Positions 34,895 to 44,014 of a DNA stretch of 64,000 nucleotides are shown piece by piece. Origin of the DNA: Thiopseudomonas acetoxidans (lineage in GTDB: Bacteria; Pseudomonadota; Gammaproteobacteria; Pseudomonadales; Pseudomonadaceae); assembly GCF_030362935.1 (NCBI RefSeq), contig NZ_JAUCDY010000002.1, positions 189,173-253,172 of the forward strand, written 5' to 3'. The first letter of the stretch is position 1. The number at the start of each line of letters is the position of its first letter. Both the position numbers and the translations under genes were made by a program. Below the pieces are notes generated by a model. That model searched no databases and had not been told where the DNA came from. It saw only the letters and a list, made by a program, of their open reading frames with translations.

Positions 34895-35511
34895 GTCGCA
34901 TCATGATTTTTAAACGCTTTGAACGTTTTTGGCATTGGAGTCAGGCAGCATTAATTTTCTTCTTAATGTTTACCGGCTTTGAAATCCATGGCAGCTATCA
35001 CGTACTGGGCTTTGCTAAAGCTACCCAGCTGCATGAGTATGCTGCCTACGCGCTGATGGGTCTGTGGGTATTAGCCATCTTCTGGCACCTAACCACTGGC
35101 GAGTGGAAGCACTATGTTCCCACCACCAATAAACTGGGCGCAGTGGTGCACTACTACTTAATCGGCACCTTTACTGGCGCTGAACACCCTTATCGTGCAA
35201 CCACCCAAGCCAAACACAACCCACTACAGCGCTTAGCCTATCTGGGATTTAAACTGGTCATCTCACCCGCTATTTGGGTTTCTGGTCTGCTCTACCTGTT
35301 CTACACACAGTGGGCTGATTTAGACCTACCCTTTATCACCCTCGGTGGCGTTGCGATAACCCACACCGCAGCAGCGTTTGCAATGCTCATTTTTGTAATT
35401 GCCCACGTGTATATGACCACCATGGGTAAAACCATTTTCAGCATGATCAAACCCATGATTACTGGATATGAAGACATGCCAAAAAAACAGACGGCTGACA
35501 GCAAAGACTAG
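34891..35511 (+). CDS. Membrane cytochrome b (cytochrome b561-like), partner of octaheme cytochrome
   Basis: A 206-residue inner-membrane protein with four helices and several helix histidines placed for b-type haems (FERFWHWSQA, LHEYAAYAL, FWHLTTGEW, IAHVYMTTMG). This is the cytochrome b pattern of hydrogenase and formate dehydrogenase subunits, which exchange electrons between quinone and periplasmic haem proteins. The ATG overlaps the cytochrome stop codon (ATGA), so the two are translationally coupled and probably form one electron-transfer complex. A strong terminator follows. Confidence 0.85.
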   Translation: MSRIMIFKRFERFWHWSQAALIFFLMFTGFEIHGSYHVLGFAKATQLHEYAAYALMGLWVLAIFWHLTTGEWKHYVPTTNKLGAVVHYYLIGTFTGAEHPYRATTQAKHNPLQRLAYLGFKLVISPAIWVSGLLYLFYTQWADLDLPFITLGGVAITHTAAAFAMLIFVIAHVYMTTMGKTIFSMIKPMITGYEDMPKKQTADSKD

Positions 35512-35547
35512 CTAGCTAAGGCAGCAAGGCTGCGTTTAGTGACTATT

Positions 35548-35592
35548 AAAAAAGCCCGGTAGCGAATTAACTGTTCGTTAGCGGGCTTTTTT
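35548..35592 (+). terminator. Strong terminator after the cytochrome operon
   Basis: AAAAAAGCCCG pairs with CGGGCTTTTTT, extended by further pairing (TAGCGAA/TTCGTTA with one mismatch), then T-rich sequence. It serves the plus-strand operon and may serve pilE from the other side. Confidence 0.9.
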
Positions 35593-35625
35593 GTTAACTC
35601 TTGATAGTAGATTCTGTGCTTAGTT

Positions 35626-36036
35626 TTAGCGCCAGCAGCTCATTACAAACTCTCTATCAGCAGAATTAGCAGTTGTTTTTCCATTGGCGCCCTTATCGCC
35701 GATCGCATTCAAAGTTAGATTGCCACACTTGGTATCATTGAACTGCTGCGTAGCGGTAAGCGTGTAACCATTATCTGTGCCAATGCTCAGCGTATATTTT
35801 CCTGTTTCTGAGTCTGTAGGCACGTTTAAATCAGACGCACTAGCCGCATACGCATTGTTTTGTGAAAAATAACGCTCTTGCCTTGCCGCAACCTCGTTTA
35901 AAAAAGCCTGCCCTTCAGCGCGGTTACCACGTTTGACGTATTCGTCATAACTTGGGTAAGCAATAGCAGCCAGAATCCCAATAATCGCCACAACGATCAT
36001 GACTTCGATAAGTGTAAAGCCTTTATTTTTTTTCAT
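35626..36036 (-). CDS. pilE: Type IV pilus minor pilin PilE
   Basis: A 136-residue pilin. The class III leader MKKNKG is cut by the prepilin peptidase before FTLIEVMIVVAIIGILAAIA, with the key Glu5 present. Two cysteines near the C-terminus (TKCGNL and MSCWR) can form the D-loop disulphide. In Pseudomonas PilE is a minor pilin that works with PilVWX, FimU and PilY1 to start pilus assembly. The start at 36036 gives the short leader; a start 4 codons upstream is possible. No strong ribosome-binding site is visible. A terminator separates it from pilY1. Confidence 0.88.
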   Translation of the reverse strand: MKKNKGFTLIEVMIVVAIIGILAAIAYPSYDEYVKRGNRAEGQAFLNEVAARQERYFSQNNAYAASASDLNVPTDSETGKYTLSIGTDNGYTLTATQQFNDTKCGNLTLNAIGDKGANGKTTANSADREFVMSCWR

Positions 36037-36062
36037 ATAAAAAACCATTTTATCTGCTAGAA

Positions 36063-36091
36063 AAAAGCAGCCAGCTTGCTGGCTGCTTTGT
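36063..36091 (-). terminator. Terminator between pilY1 and pilE
   Basis: AAAGCAGCCAGC and GCTGGCTGCTTT form a near-perfect hairpin; on the minus strand it is followed by TTTTTT, 6 bases after the pilY1 stop. Transcription of pilE would need readthrough or its own promoter. Confidence 0.85.
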
Positions 36092-36096
36092 GTTCG

Positions 36097-39000
36097 TTAA
36101 GGGTCAGGAACCATGCGCCAAGTTTGGCGGCCGGTCATTTCGGCAATATTAACGCCCTCGCCTGGGTAGACTTCTAGACCGCCTGGGGTGCTATGAAGCG
36201 GTACGCCACCGGGACCACCAAACTTAATTCCCGACACCACCTGTACCGAATGGTCTGGATCTGCGTTACGTGTATCAAACACATGACGCACAGTGCGACC
36301 ACCTGTGAAGGGGTTGATAGCATAAAGCCAGTTACCCGCGCCGTGCGCACAGGGATCGTCATTAGGAACTAATGTGGAGAACAACAAGGTAGTGCCTACA
36401 ACACGCATGTCATTAATAAGCATTTCGCCTGTGAGCGCTGATTCATCAACCTCTAGATCTAATACCCAGCCTTTTTTGGATTCCCAATCCATTTCATTAT
36501 CAGACAGCGTGCGGGCTTCGCGATTCACACCGGCCACCTCATTTTTTCCGACGACGTTCTCAATGAAGCTCTGCTCAAGTAAATCATCGCGTGAAATACT
36601 CAAAGCGCTCGTAGTCTGTGCTTTAGTTTTCTCATCCCAAATAGCATAAATGGATTGCGCCGTACTTAAATCGCCCCCAGCATCACCTTCCTCATAGTAT
36701 TTGCCTGTACCAAATACAATCAAATAGCTCTGCCGGTTTGGGTGACGCACTAAGCTGGGTGGAGCCATAATTGTTTGTGCTCTTTTATTACTGGACTCTG
36801 CAGTAAACATCGGCTCAGCGCCGTAAGACACTTTAAACCCGGTTGTGTCGCCGACTTTATCGCCGTAAATAGAACCTTCTGTTTTCTCTCTACCTTCTTC
36901 AGCGTTAGCACCTAGCAAATCAAAGCGCCACAGATTGCCATGCAAGTCGCCAGCATAAGCATAGTCAGCAACACCATCACCATCAAAGTCAGCCAGTTTA
37001 GGTGTCGACAGACCGTTATGGGTAGCTGAACCCGGACTTTGCACTTCAAGACTCTTTGTCAGCTCTCCGGTAATCGCATCAATAATATACAGAGCAGCCT
37101 TACCACTGTCGTCGCCATTGTCATAGCCGTTGCCGGTCACTACTGCCCATCTGCCATTATGCAGTCGTGCAATGGTTGGTCTAGGGAAGCTATGACCCGG
37201 TTTAACTTTGTCTATAAATGCAGCTGAGTTTTGATCCAACTCCCAAAGTAACTTTATTTCATCGGGGTTGGTGATATCTAGGGCGAAAATTCCTTGTCCA
37301 CCGGCGCGCAAGGTGCCGACTAGAATAGTGCGCCAATTTTGCCCATCGTAAACATCCGCTACTTCAGGCGTACCGTCCACAAAAAAGCGATGCGTTTCCG
37401 CATATCTAGGATCAGTTAAACGATTCAAATGCGGGAAGACAGCTGTTGGCACAAAAGCAAATTTTTCAACACCCGTGGCTGCATCAAACGCATGCAACAT
37501 ACCAGCGTTACCACCTATATAAATCTGCGCCCTACGGCTTTTTTGCTGTTCCACAAACTCTGAATACTTAGTATTACCTTCAATTTTATTAGCAAAGCCT
37601 TCGAGGTAGCGTGCGCCCGCAACATATACTGGTTGTGAGCCTAAGAAGTCACCCAGAACGGATGAACGTTCTCTAAACAACCCACCTTCTTCGCTACGCG
37701 CACCGCGAATAAAGTTTAGGCGCTTCTCCCAATTACCATCACTTGTTCCCTCATCCGGTTTTTTGTTTAACGCATTTTTTAATGCTGTATCCGCATTAGT
37801 TGTGTTGAACTCTTTCAACTTGTTAGATGCGGTAGAGCTGGCCATGTAAATCTTTCGTGCGCCATGTAAAGGCAACTCTTTACTCGCTTTCCAGACCGTT
37901 TCAGTAACTTCGGTACGCTTATTGTCTTCATAGGAGATATAGCTTTTAATTTTCTCCAGATCACCGCTCCAGTCTTTGCTATCAAAGCTGCTGCGGTAAA
38001 AATAAGAAGCGAGTTTTGCCACTGACTCAGAGTCATTCGGATCGGCCTCTTCGACCGATGAAGCAATGGCCGGTAATGTGGCGGTAGACTGGCGCTCCGC
38101 AATACGACTGAGAATATCCTTAAAGGCTTTAACCATATCCGCGGGACTGTCAACACTATAGAAGTCACCTCGCGAGTTGATGGCGGCGTGCCAGAGGTCG
38201 TAAACGTTGTTGGCACTACCACTAGCAGCAGGCGGCCAAGTAGCAGTACCGTCAACCAGCGCTTTATAACCGGCACCAGCATGGGTGCTGCCCGCCCAAG
38301 GAATATCGGCATTATTCAAAGAGGTAGTAAGCCCCAGCCCCATCACAAAGTTAGTCATGTGCTGCCAACCCGCAGGGTTGTTGCGCGGGTCCCAATACTC
38401 GTCAGCCATACTGTCGTGTTTAAAAGGCACAAATGTTGGCACTTTATTATCAAGATCGGTGCGTAAATCGGTTGCCCAATAGTGCATAGCAAAGTCAGCC
38501 AGCGTATTGGTTGTTGAGTCATAAAAAGGTTTGACGTTGTTATAACTCATGGCCGGATATTTAGCGCTGCTGGGTGTAGCAAAGGTTGTGTCGTCTGATC
38601 TAAAACTACCAGGATTTGTTGTCGTTGCGTTCCACATGCCATCGGTCATTAGCACGTGATAACTAGGGCGACACGCCAGTGTATTTTCCTTGGTATTTTC
38701 ACTACCCTTTTTGCCAATATCACCGCCTTGCGGGTTCATTTTCCAGGGCGTATCTGTTTTCAGGTATTCCCCTGCACGCTTCATTGCTGCTGGTAAAGGA
38801 GTGCCTTTGTTAAAGTACACATTGCGCAACCAGGAGTAAAACTCTCCTCTATGCTTAGCGTTGAAGGGTTTAAGGCTGTTCGCAAAGCAGCTACCACTAC
38901 CACTAGTAGTGCCAGTAAAGCTTTTACAAGTATCTAAGTTTTGCCAAGTGAAACGAATATTAGAAGACAGATCATAAAAAGCGATACTGGCTGCTGATAG

Positions 39001-39780
39001 AGTAGCCAGCGCGCGTGAACGATAGAAGGAATACCAGATAGCGAAGTTTTGTCGACCATCTACGAGGGTGCCGTCTGGATGCCTCAAGCGCTCACCGTCT
39101 TTATCGTACGCTGAGGTTTGATCAACTTTACGATAACGATAGCAGTTTTCACCGCCTGCATACTTATTATCCTTTACTTCCTCGCACAAGATTCCTTTCG
39201 AATAGACTAGCGTTCCATCAAACTCATAATAATAAGCCGCTGTATTCTGCCTCCTCCCGTTACTAGTGTTTGTCCATCCTCCATTGGAGTCGTTTGGATG
39301 ATTTGCATAATTCGGTGCAGCTAATGGAATACGGTGTTCGTATATCGGCCTGTATTGTGTCGCTAAGTTTACCCTCGGGTTGTTTGTGCTGTGCTGAACA
39401 CCAAACCCATTAGCAGGCGCACTACTAAAGCTGGTTGCAAGCTCCTTGCTATCTCCATTCAATTCAAAAGCTGGTGGTATTTCATACACCAAGTGCGGGT
39501 TATAAGCCAAAGGGTTGGTGTTGTTCGCGTGATAACGCTTGTTATTGTACGAGCCAATAAGATCTTTATAAGACTGCGCAGTCGTATCAGGAATATAACC
39601 CCACGACATACTCCCCGACTCATCCAGAGTCAGAATAACGTTTGGTGAAACCCCCTCCACAAGGTTGAGCGGTGCTTGCGATACGCCAGCTTGTGCCATT
39701 CCTGCACTTAAAACCCCCGCTACTAGACAAGCTGAGAGCGTTGTTTTGCTTAACTTGATTAATTGTTGCATTCGCATCAT
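36097..39780 (-). CDS. pilY1: Type IV pilus tip-associated protein PilY1
   Basis: A 1227-residue exported protein with signal peptide (cleavage near AQA, residue 31). The N-terminal half resembles a von Willebrand A domain, with a MIDAS-like DESGSMS at 53-59 and a second segment near 525-560. The C-terminal half is the PilC/PilY1 beta-propeller with a calcium-binding loop DFDGDGVAD near residue 930. PilY1 sits at the pilus tip, controls retraction, takes part in surface sensing and in Pseudomonas raises c-di-GMP. A GAGGA site precedes the ATG. The gene lies between pilX and pilE. Confidence 0.93.
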   Translation of the reverse strand: MMRMQQLIKLSKTTLSACLVAGVLSAGMAQAGVSQAPLNLVEGVSPNVILTLDESGSMSWGYIPDTTAQSYKDLIGSYNNKRYHANNTNPLAYNPHLVYEIPPAFELNGDSKELATSFSSAPANGFGVQHSTNNPRVNLATQYRPIYEHRIPLAAPNYANHPNDSNGGWTNTSNGRRQNTAAYYYEFDGTLVYSKGILCEEVKDNKYAGGENCYRYRKVDQTSAYDKDGERLRHPDGTLVDGRQNFAIWYSFYRSRALATLSAASIAFYDLSSNIRFTWQNLDTCKSFTGTTSGSGSCFANSLKPFNAKHRGEFYSWLRNVYFNKGTPLPAAMKRAGEYLKTDTPWKMNPQGGDIGKKGSENTKENTLACRPSYHVLMTDGMWNATTTNPGSFRSDDTTFATPSSAKYPAMSYNNVKPFYDSTTNTLADFAMHYWATDLRTDLDNKVPTFVPFKHDSMADEYWDPRNNPAGWQHMTNFVMGLGLTTSLNNADIPWAGSTHAGAGYKALVDGTATWPPAASGSANNVYDLWHAAINSRGDFYSVDSPADMVKAFKDILSRIAERQSTATLPAIASSVEEADPNDSESVAKLASYFYRSSFDSKDWSGDLEKIKSYISYEDNKRTEVTETVWKASKELPLHGARKIYMASSTASNKLKEFNTTNADTALKNALNKKPDEGTSDGNWEKRLNFIRGARSEEGGLFRERSSVLGDFLGSQPVYVAGARYLEGFANKIEGNTKYSEFVEQQKSRRAQIYIGGNAGMLHAFDAATGVEKFAFVPTAVFPHLNRLTDPRYAETHRFFVDGTPEVADVYDGQNWRTILVGTLRAGGQGIFALDITNPDEIKLLWELDQNSAAFIDKVKPGHSFPRPTIARLHNGRWAVVTGNGYDNGDDSGKAALYIIDAITGELTKSLEVQSPGSATHNGLSTPKLADFDGDGVADYAYAGDLHGNLWRFDLLGANAEEGREKTEGSIYGDKVGDTTGFKVSYGAEPMFTAESSNKRAQTIMAPPSLVRHPNRQSYLIVFGTGKYYEEGDAGGDLSTAQSIYAIWDEKTKAQTTSALSISRDDLLEQSFIENVVGKNEVAGVNREARTLSDNEMDWESKKGWVLDLEVDESALTGEMLINDMRVVGTTLLFSTLVPNDDPCAHGAGNWLYAINPFTGGRTVRHVFDTRNADPDHSVQVVSGIKFGGPGGVPLHSTPGGLEVYPGEGVNIAEMTGRQTWRMVPDP

Positions 39781-39789
39781 TACTTCCTC

Positions 39790-40422
39790 TTAATCCAGTC
39801 CCAGATAGATAGTAGTAACAGTGGATTGAACCGCAACCTCATCATTGGCTTGTCCAGTTACCAGAAAGAAAAACGTTCCTTTACCTTTCATAGCGTCACC
39901 ATACTCAGCATTAAGGGCAGCATCCTCTTCAGCACCATCCATTATTCGATACACATTCCAGAAACTTTGCGGTTGGTCATTCCCAAAATCAAACTCTTTT
40001 TCAGCATCAAGTCCACGATAGGGCATCCACTTTAAAACATCACTGCTAACTGTCATCTTAGCCAGCTGCGTGATGGGCTGTGCAAAATACTTATCCAAGT
40101 CTGCTTTATCCATCTCATTTAGTAAGCACGGCTTATTAAAGCCTTCTTTGTTTAGCGTATTTTCTGCTACGCAGTTCGCTTCCATGTTCGGCTCCAGTTT
40201 GTCGCGAATATAACCAGGCCCATACAAGCGAAACTCGCCTTCGCGCAAAGCGGCATCAGCCAAGTTTTGTAAATTCACGTTATTAGCGTGATTACCCGTA
40301 ATCCGCGCATCCAGCGCGGTGCCTCGCATACTGGCAGTAGCCAGCAGAGTTAGCACTAGCAACATCACCAGCGCGATAACCAACACGGCTCCACGTTGTT
40401 GTGAGTGATTAAAGTTATTCAT
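39790..40422 (-). CDS. pilX: Type IV pilus assembly protein PilX
   Basis: A 210-residue PilX/PilW-family minor pilin with N-terminal SQQRGAVLVIALVMLLVLTL followed by ATASMRGTALDARITGNH, the conserved PilX start. It lacks the Glu5 of major pilins, as is normal in PilX. Part of the priming complex FimU-PilVWX-PilE-PilY1. The ATG overlaps the pilW stop by 4 bases, and pilY1 follows after 9 bases. Confidence 0.93.
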   Translation of the reverse strand: MNNFNHSQQRGAVLVIALVMLLVLTLLATASMRGTALDARITGNHANNVNLQNLADAALREGEFRLYGPGYIRDKLEPNMEANCVAENTLNKEGFNKPCLLNEMDKADLDKYFAQPITQLAKMTVSSDVLKWMPYRGLDAEKEFDFGNDQPQSFWNVYRIMDGAEEDAALNAEYGDAMKGKGTFFFLVTGQANDEVAVQSTVTTIYLGLD

Positions 40423-41231
40423 GGCACAAGATTCCTTAATACTTGGGTACTGCTGACCATCTGATAGATTCGGTTGTTATCGTTGCTATCAAGCTTGGCT
40501 TTGGTATCCGCATCAGCATTATTCTTCCACTGATTAAAAACATTAGAGTCCATACCAGAACGCTGATTAGGGCGGCTGGCCAGCAAGGCGCTGTATTTAA
40601 TGCCACGCACAATATCGGTGGCGTTATAGTCGGATGCTTTTTTGTATGGGTTAGACTGGAAGCGTCTTTCCAGTGTCTGACCTAAAAGAAACTCCACATT
40701 AAAGTCGGCTACGCCTTCGATTAGGTCCTGACCATTACAGGTGATTTTTCCTTGGTGTAAATCATTATTCCACTCATGCTTTATCGCCACATAGGCCATC
40801 TCACCGTCACTGGCTGAAATAAAGGCTGAAGGGTTGCTTAGTGTTAAATCAACACCATCACAGGCTTGCTCACCACTTACAGCAGGCTGATACCTAATAC
40901 AAAAACCCGTTGCGTTATCTTTAAGGCTTGTTACCACAGCCTCTTTAGCAAACGCTGCACACTCATCAGTCGCTGCCCTGGCTTTAAAAGCGTTTTCAAA
41001 CTCTTGGTCGGGCGCGCGTCGATAACCAGCTTTGGCTATTTGCTCGTTAAGCACAATTTGCAAAAAACGCCCCGCATCCATATTGCTTGCCTGACTTTGC
41101 TGGAAGTCGTAGTTGCTTTTGTTATTGATATAGACCTGAGTAATGCCAAGTATTAAAAAACTACTAATAGCCAAAGCAACCAGCAGTTCAATCATGGATA
41201 AACCAAGGTTATGTGCTTTTATATGTCTCAT
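40419..41231 (-). CDS. pilW: Type IV pilus minor pilin PilW
   Basis: A 270-residue minor pilin. The leader MRHIKAHNLG precedes the pilin helix LSMIELLVALAISSFLILG. The remaining 240 residues include four or more cysteines and no clear enzymatic motif. The ATG at 41231 overlaps the pilV stop (ATGA), the tight coupling usual in this cluster; an in-frame ATG 9 codons upstream lies inside pilV and is less likely. Confidence 0.92.
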   Translation of the reverse strand: MRHIKAHNLGLSMIELLVALAISSFLILGITQVYINNKSNYDFQQSQASNMDAGRFLQIVLNEQIAKAGYRRAPDQEFENAFKARAATDECAAFAKEAVVTSLKDNATGFCIRYQPAVSGEQACDGVDLTLSNPSAFISASDGEMAYVAIKHEWNNDLHQGKITCNGQDLIEGVADFNVEFLLGQTLERRFQSNPYKKASDYNATDIVRGIKYSALLASRPNQRSGMDSNVFNQWKNNADADTKAKLDSNDNNRIYQMVSSTQVLRNLVP

Positions 41232-41797
41232 AGCTCTACCCTTACTGAATGCACGCATGTTTCCGACTTGCCGTCTGGACCGCAGCTTTTATCACGCGAA
41301 CTCCACGATAAAGCTACCAACAACGAAGAGCCTTTAAACCCTGAAGTACAGGTGGTTGTAGCAGCACTGGGGCAAAGCGTTGTAACCTGAAAGTCAGGCA
41401 ATACATCTTGCTGGTTTTTCAACCAGCAGCCCGCCACCGCTTTGGCTTGCTGCGCTGCTCCTGAGGTTGGGCAGTCCTCTTTAGTAAAAGTCGCTGCACC
41501 GTCTTTATAAAGAGGCGTGCTGTTTTTTAGGCGCGCATAGAACTCACCATAGCTGCCTTTGACTTCTGCTGAGCTCAAATCGCTGGGTGGTATGCTTTCA
41601 AACAACTCATCACGATACACACGCATAATCTCAACCAACTCATTGGCCGCAGATATAGCCGCTTCTCTGTGTACCGTATCCTGCGTATAGCTAATGCTTT
41701 TGCTCTGTAACACAAACATGCCCAGTACACCCACCGCGGTTAATACTAGGGTGACCAGCACCTCGATTAAGCTAAAACCCTTGTTGTTCTTGCTCAT
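41228..41797 (-). CDS. pilV: Type IV pilus minor pilin PilV
   Basis: A 189-residue minor pilin with leader MSKNNKG and helix FSLIEVLVTLVLTAVGVLG, then the LQSKSISYTQDTVHREAA segment typical of PilV. Cysteines occur near residues 110-165. It lies between fimU (2 bases) and pilW (overlap). Confidence 0.93.
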   Translation of the reverse strand: MSKNNKGFSLIEVLVTLVLTAVGVLGMFVLQSKSISYTQDTVHREAAISAANELVEIMRVYRDELFESIPPSDLSSAEVKGSYGEFYARLKNSTPLYKDGAATFTKEDCPTSGAAQQAKAVAGCWLKNQQDVLPDFQVTTLCPSAATTTCTSGFKGSSLLVALSWSSRDKSCGPDGKSETCVHSVRVEL

Positions 41798-41799
41798 GT

Positions 41800-42288
41800 T
41801 TATCCTCCTGCGGTACAGCTGCTTAGCTTGCTCGAATCGTCTTTATAGCCTCGTGCATAACGATGCACACTACCGCTGTTCTTAATCTCAACTAAATAAC
41901 CATTGCTAAACTCACCGTTATTACAAATAACAAATGAAACGGTCTCAGAAACCATGCCCATGGGGTTAAAAGTTACTTTATTGCCTGTGACGGTTGATTT
42001 ACTAAGCGTTATTTTATCGCTGAGCTGTAATGTGCGCTCCACCGCTGCACCCTCAGGGCCAACTTGCCATTTTTCTAGGTTGACTTCGTAAACTCGCTTG
42101 TTTGCCACCGCCTGCCCGCGTGCATACTGCAAAAACTTCAGCAGCTCGTCGGATTGCGCCTGCACCTGATTATTACGAATAAACTGGGTAAAATTAGGCA
42201 CTGCAATAGTGGCCACTATCGCCAGCAGCGCCACGGTTATCATTAATTCTACGAGGGTAAACCCGCGTTCATTTAATGTATTTGGCAT
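41800..42288 (-). CDS. fimU: GspH/FimT-family minor pilin (FimU position)
   Basis: A 162-residue minor pilin with leader MPNTLNERG and helix FTLVELMITVALLAIVATIA, followed by the GspH/FimT domain (FIRNNQVQAQSDELLKFLQY, then VTFNPMGMVS and a Cys pair near the end). FimT and FimU are alike in sequence; FimU is chosen because the gene comes first in the pilVWX-pilY1 cluster, as in P. aeruginosa. FimT proteins can bind DNA during uptake, so that role cannot be ruled out. First gene of the operon. Confidence 0.85.
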   Translation of the reverse strand: MPNTLNERGFTLVELMITVALLAIVATIAVPNFTQFIRNNQVQAQSDELLKFLQYARGQAVANKRVYEVNLEKWQVGPEGAAVERTLQLSDKITLSKSTVTGNKVTFNPMGMVSETVSFVICNNGEFSNGYLVEIKNSGSVHRYARGYKDDSSKLSSCTAGG

Positions 42289-42508
42289 GATTAACTCCCT
42301 ATAGATCTATGAGCATGAGCATGGCAAAGCCCAGCACCTTTGTCGTGCAGCTTATGACAGCAGGTATAGTTTTGTGGATAAGTGGCAGGCAGGCGTCAAG
42401 TTGTGTGATTAACAACACAGATAGGCACCCTAGGTGTTCTGCTGGAGCACAGCTTCTGGGCGATTGCGATTATAACTTCAGCTCAGATAGTGCCGGAAAA
42501 TCACCATC

Positions 42509-42523
42509 GCGCAAAAATTGCGC
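42509..42523. repeat. REP-like palindrome GCGCAA-N3-TTGCGC
   Basis: One of five copies in the window (also 44113, 44308, 50042, 55449), each followed by TCC-rich sequence. Here it lies between fimU and the peroxidase gene. Confidence 0.6.
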
Positions 42524-42555
42524 TCCAACAGTTGATAGGGCGGGAAGATGTATTT

Positions 42556-43437
42556 TTATGCGTTTTTAAGTAATGCCGATAATTCTAACTGGCCCTCTTT
42601 AACCGGCGGACACCAGTAATAGCCACCAGTCACCGGGCGGCTAAAACGATACAGGCCATCGGTAATACCATCATCCATACCAGTCATGCGTTTTAGCTGC
42701 ATTTCAAAAGCATCTAACGAGTGACCAAAAGCCAAAAAAACCAAACCTGCTACATCGCCGTCTATATAAGGCATGGAGCGGCGTACAACAAAGGCTTCTG
42801 GCTCAAAGTCTTCCATAGCAGTACGTTTAACATGAGCGGACTCTGGCGCGTCTTCAATTTCTTCGTTATCACTGAGACGACGACCAATAATATGGTCCTG
42901 CTCGTTCTGCGGCAGGGATTTAAAGAAGTCCAAATTATGCTCCCAGTGCTGAACCGCTGCATAGCAGCCGTAGGGCGCCAGCGTATCAGATACAGCTTCT
43001 ACTGCCGCCTCATCAACGGGGTTTTCAGTACCATCCTCATAACCGGTCAGATCATGGCCCGACAAATAACGAAACGCTTCTGTAACCTGCACCAGCTTAA
43101 ATGCCGGCGCTAATGCTTCTTGTAAAGCGCGAGTACGATAAAGTAGCTCGCCACGATCGTCATCACATAGCCAACACCACAGCGCGTGCTGGGTGGACGG
43201 CACATCAACACCCTGATTACTTAACGCAGGAAATATCCGTAATTTATCCAGCTGCACACCCAACACTTGCAGCACTGATGCACCCACCCCCACCACGGTA
43301 GACTCACCATCAGTCATGCTCGCTAAGCGCGTCAAAGCTTGGGCTACATGTTCGCTGTCATCTAAGACAAAAAATACATGCCGCGCCACCAATGGCACCG
43401 GCTCGGCAAAAATTCTTGCTTGGCATTCCATGTTCAT
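42556..43437 (-). CDS. Dyp-type (dye-decolorising) haem peroxidase
   Basis: A 293-residue DyP peroxidase of the short bacterial (YfeX-like) type. The catalytic Asp135 is in GYEDGTENP, the proximal haem ligand His202 in ESAHVKRT and the distal Arg in VVRRSMPY (219/220). No signal peptide is seen, so it acts in the cytoplasm or in a nanocompartment; no encapsulin gene is nearby. The ATG at 43437 follows an AGAGAG site; an upstream TTG is less likely. The gene order with the pilus operon looks incidental. Confidence 0.92.
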   Translation of the reverse strand: MNMECQARIFAEPVPLVARHVFFVLDDSEHVAQALTRLASMTDGESTVVGVGASVLQVLGVQLDKLRIFPALSNQGVDVPSTQHALWCWLCDDDRGELLYRTRALQEALAPAFKLVQVTEAFRYLSGHDLTGYEDGTENPVDEAAVEAVSDTLAPYGCYAAVQHWEHNLDFFKSLPQNEQDHIIGRRLSDNEEIEDAPESAHVKRTAMEDFEPEAFVVRRSMPYIDGDVAGLVFLAFGHSLDAFEMQLKRMTGMDDGITDGLYRFSRPVTGGYYWCPPVKEGQLELSALLKNA

Positions 43438-43633
43438 ACTCTCTTTTAACAAGGCTACTTAAACGATGTGCAGCACTATAAAACAATTAAAACACAAATG
43501 CAGTCCGAGCTCCGCGCGAACTTTTTTAAAGCGTTGAATATCCAACCTTACGTCTGAATTGCTCTTTAGTTCATCATTGTAAAAAGGACTCATCATGTAT
43601 CCGTATTCTATTAAAACGTTTTTTTAGTGATAA

Positions 43634-43875
43634 TGGAATGCACCTCTTAAGGAGCCTCTGAATAACGTTACCGAGGACGCTAACACAAGGCAAAAACGTA
43701 CGAAAAAGCGCAGTTTACATGTGTAAATGAGCATTTTGAGTACGTTTTTAACGAAGTGGTAGCTACGCAGGTAGTTATTCAGAGGCTTCTTAACAGCCTC
43801 GCTGAATCCTTGCGCCAATATGATCAAACCATCATTGATATTATCGGCCATACCTACAGCACAGACAGCCAATAG
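43634..43875 (+). pseudogene. Remnant of an OmpA-family C-terminal domain, split by a MITE-like element
   Basis: To the right of the element the frame from 43792 reads NSLAESLRQYDQTIIDIIGH, then TYSTDSQ and a stop, close to the peptidoglycan-binding core of OmpA/YiaD-type lipoproteins (usual form GHTDSTG). Joining across the element gives NAPL before it, also usual in that family. The rest of the gene is missing or decayed on both sides, with stops just upstream of the left part. Only about 30 codons can be recognised. Confidence 0.55.
43647..43793. mobile_element. MITE-like palindromic repeat, copy 2
   Basis: A 139-bp element (43651-43789) flanked by TTAA on both sides. Ends are GGAGCCTCTGAATAAC and the complement of GAAGCCTCTGAATAAC. 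It differs from copy 1 at a few positions, mostly in the central loop. It sits within an OmpA-like gene remnant, which is good evidence of true insertion. Confidence 0.82.
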
Positions 43876-44014
43876 CACAACATAAACTGGCTTTTCGCAT
43901 TTAAAGGTGTAGAAAAAATCTGGCCAGCTAGAAAAGATGTCGGGAAACTTGGAAAATGTAAGCCTCTACAAGAGCTGTGCCATGCGACCAGCTGCGTGCA
44001 AACCGCTTTGCTTT

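Noticed and set aside
38160..38185. RGD tripeptide in PilY1 near residue 535 as an integrin-binding site
   Set aside because: It falls in a generally conserved NSRG(D)F stretch of the PilC/PilY1 family and not at the position of the P. aeruginosa RGD; no basis for a host-binding claim.
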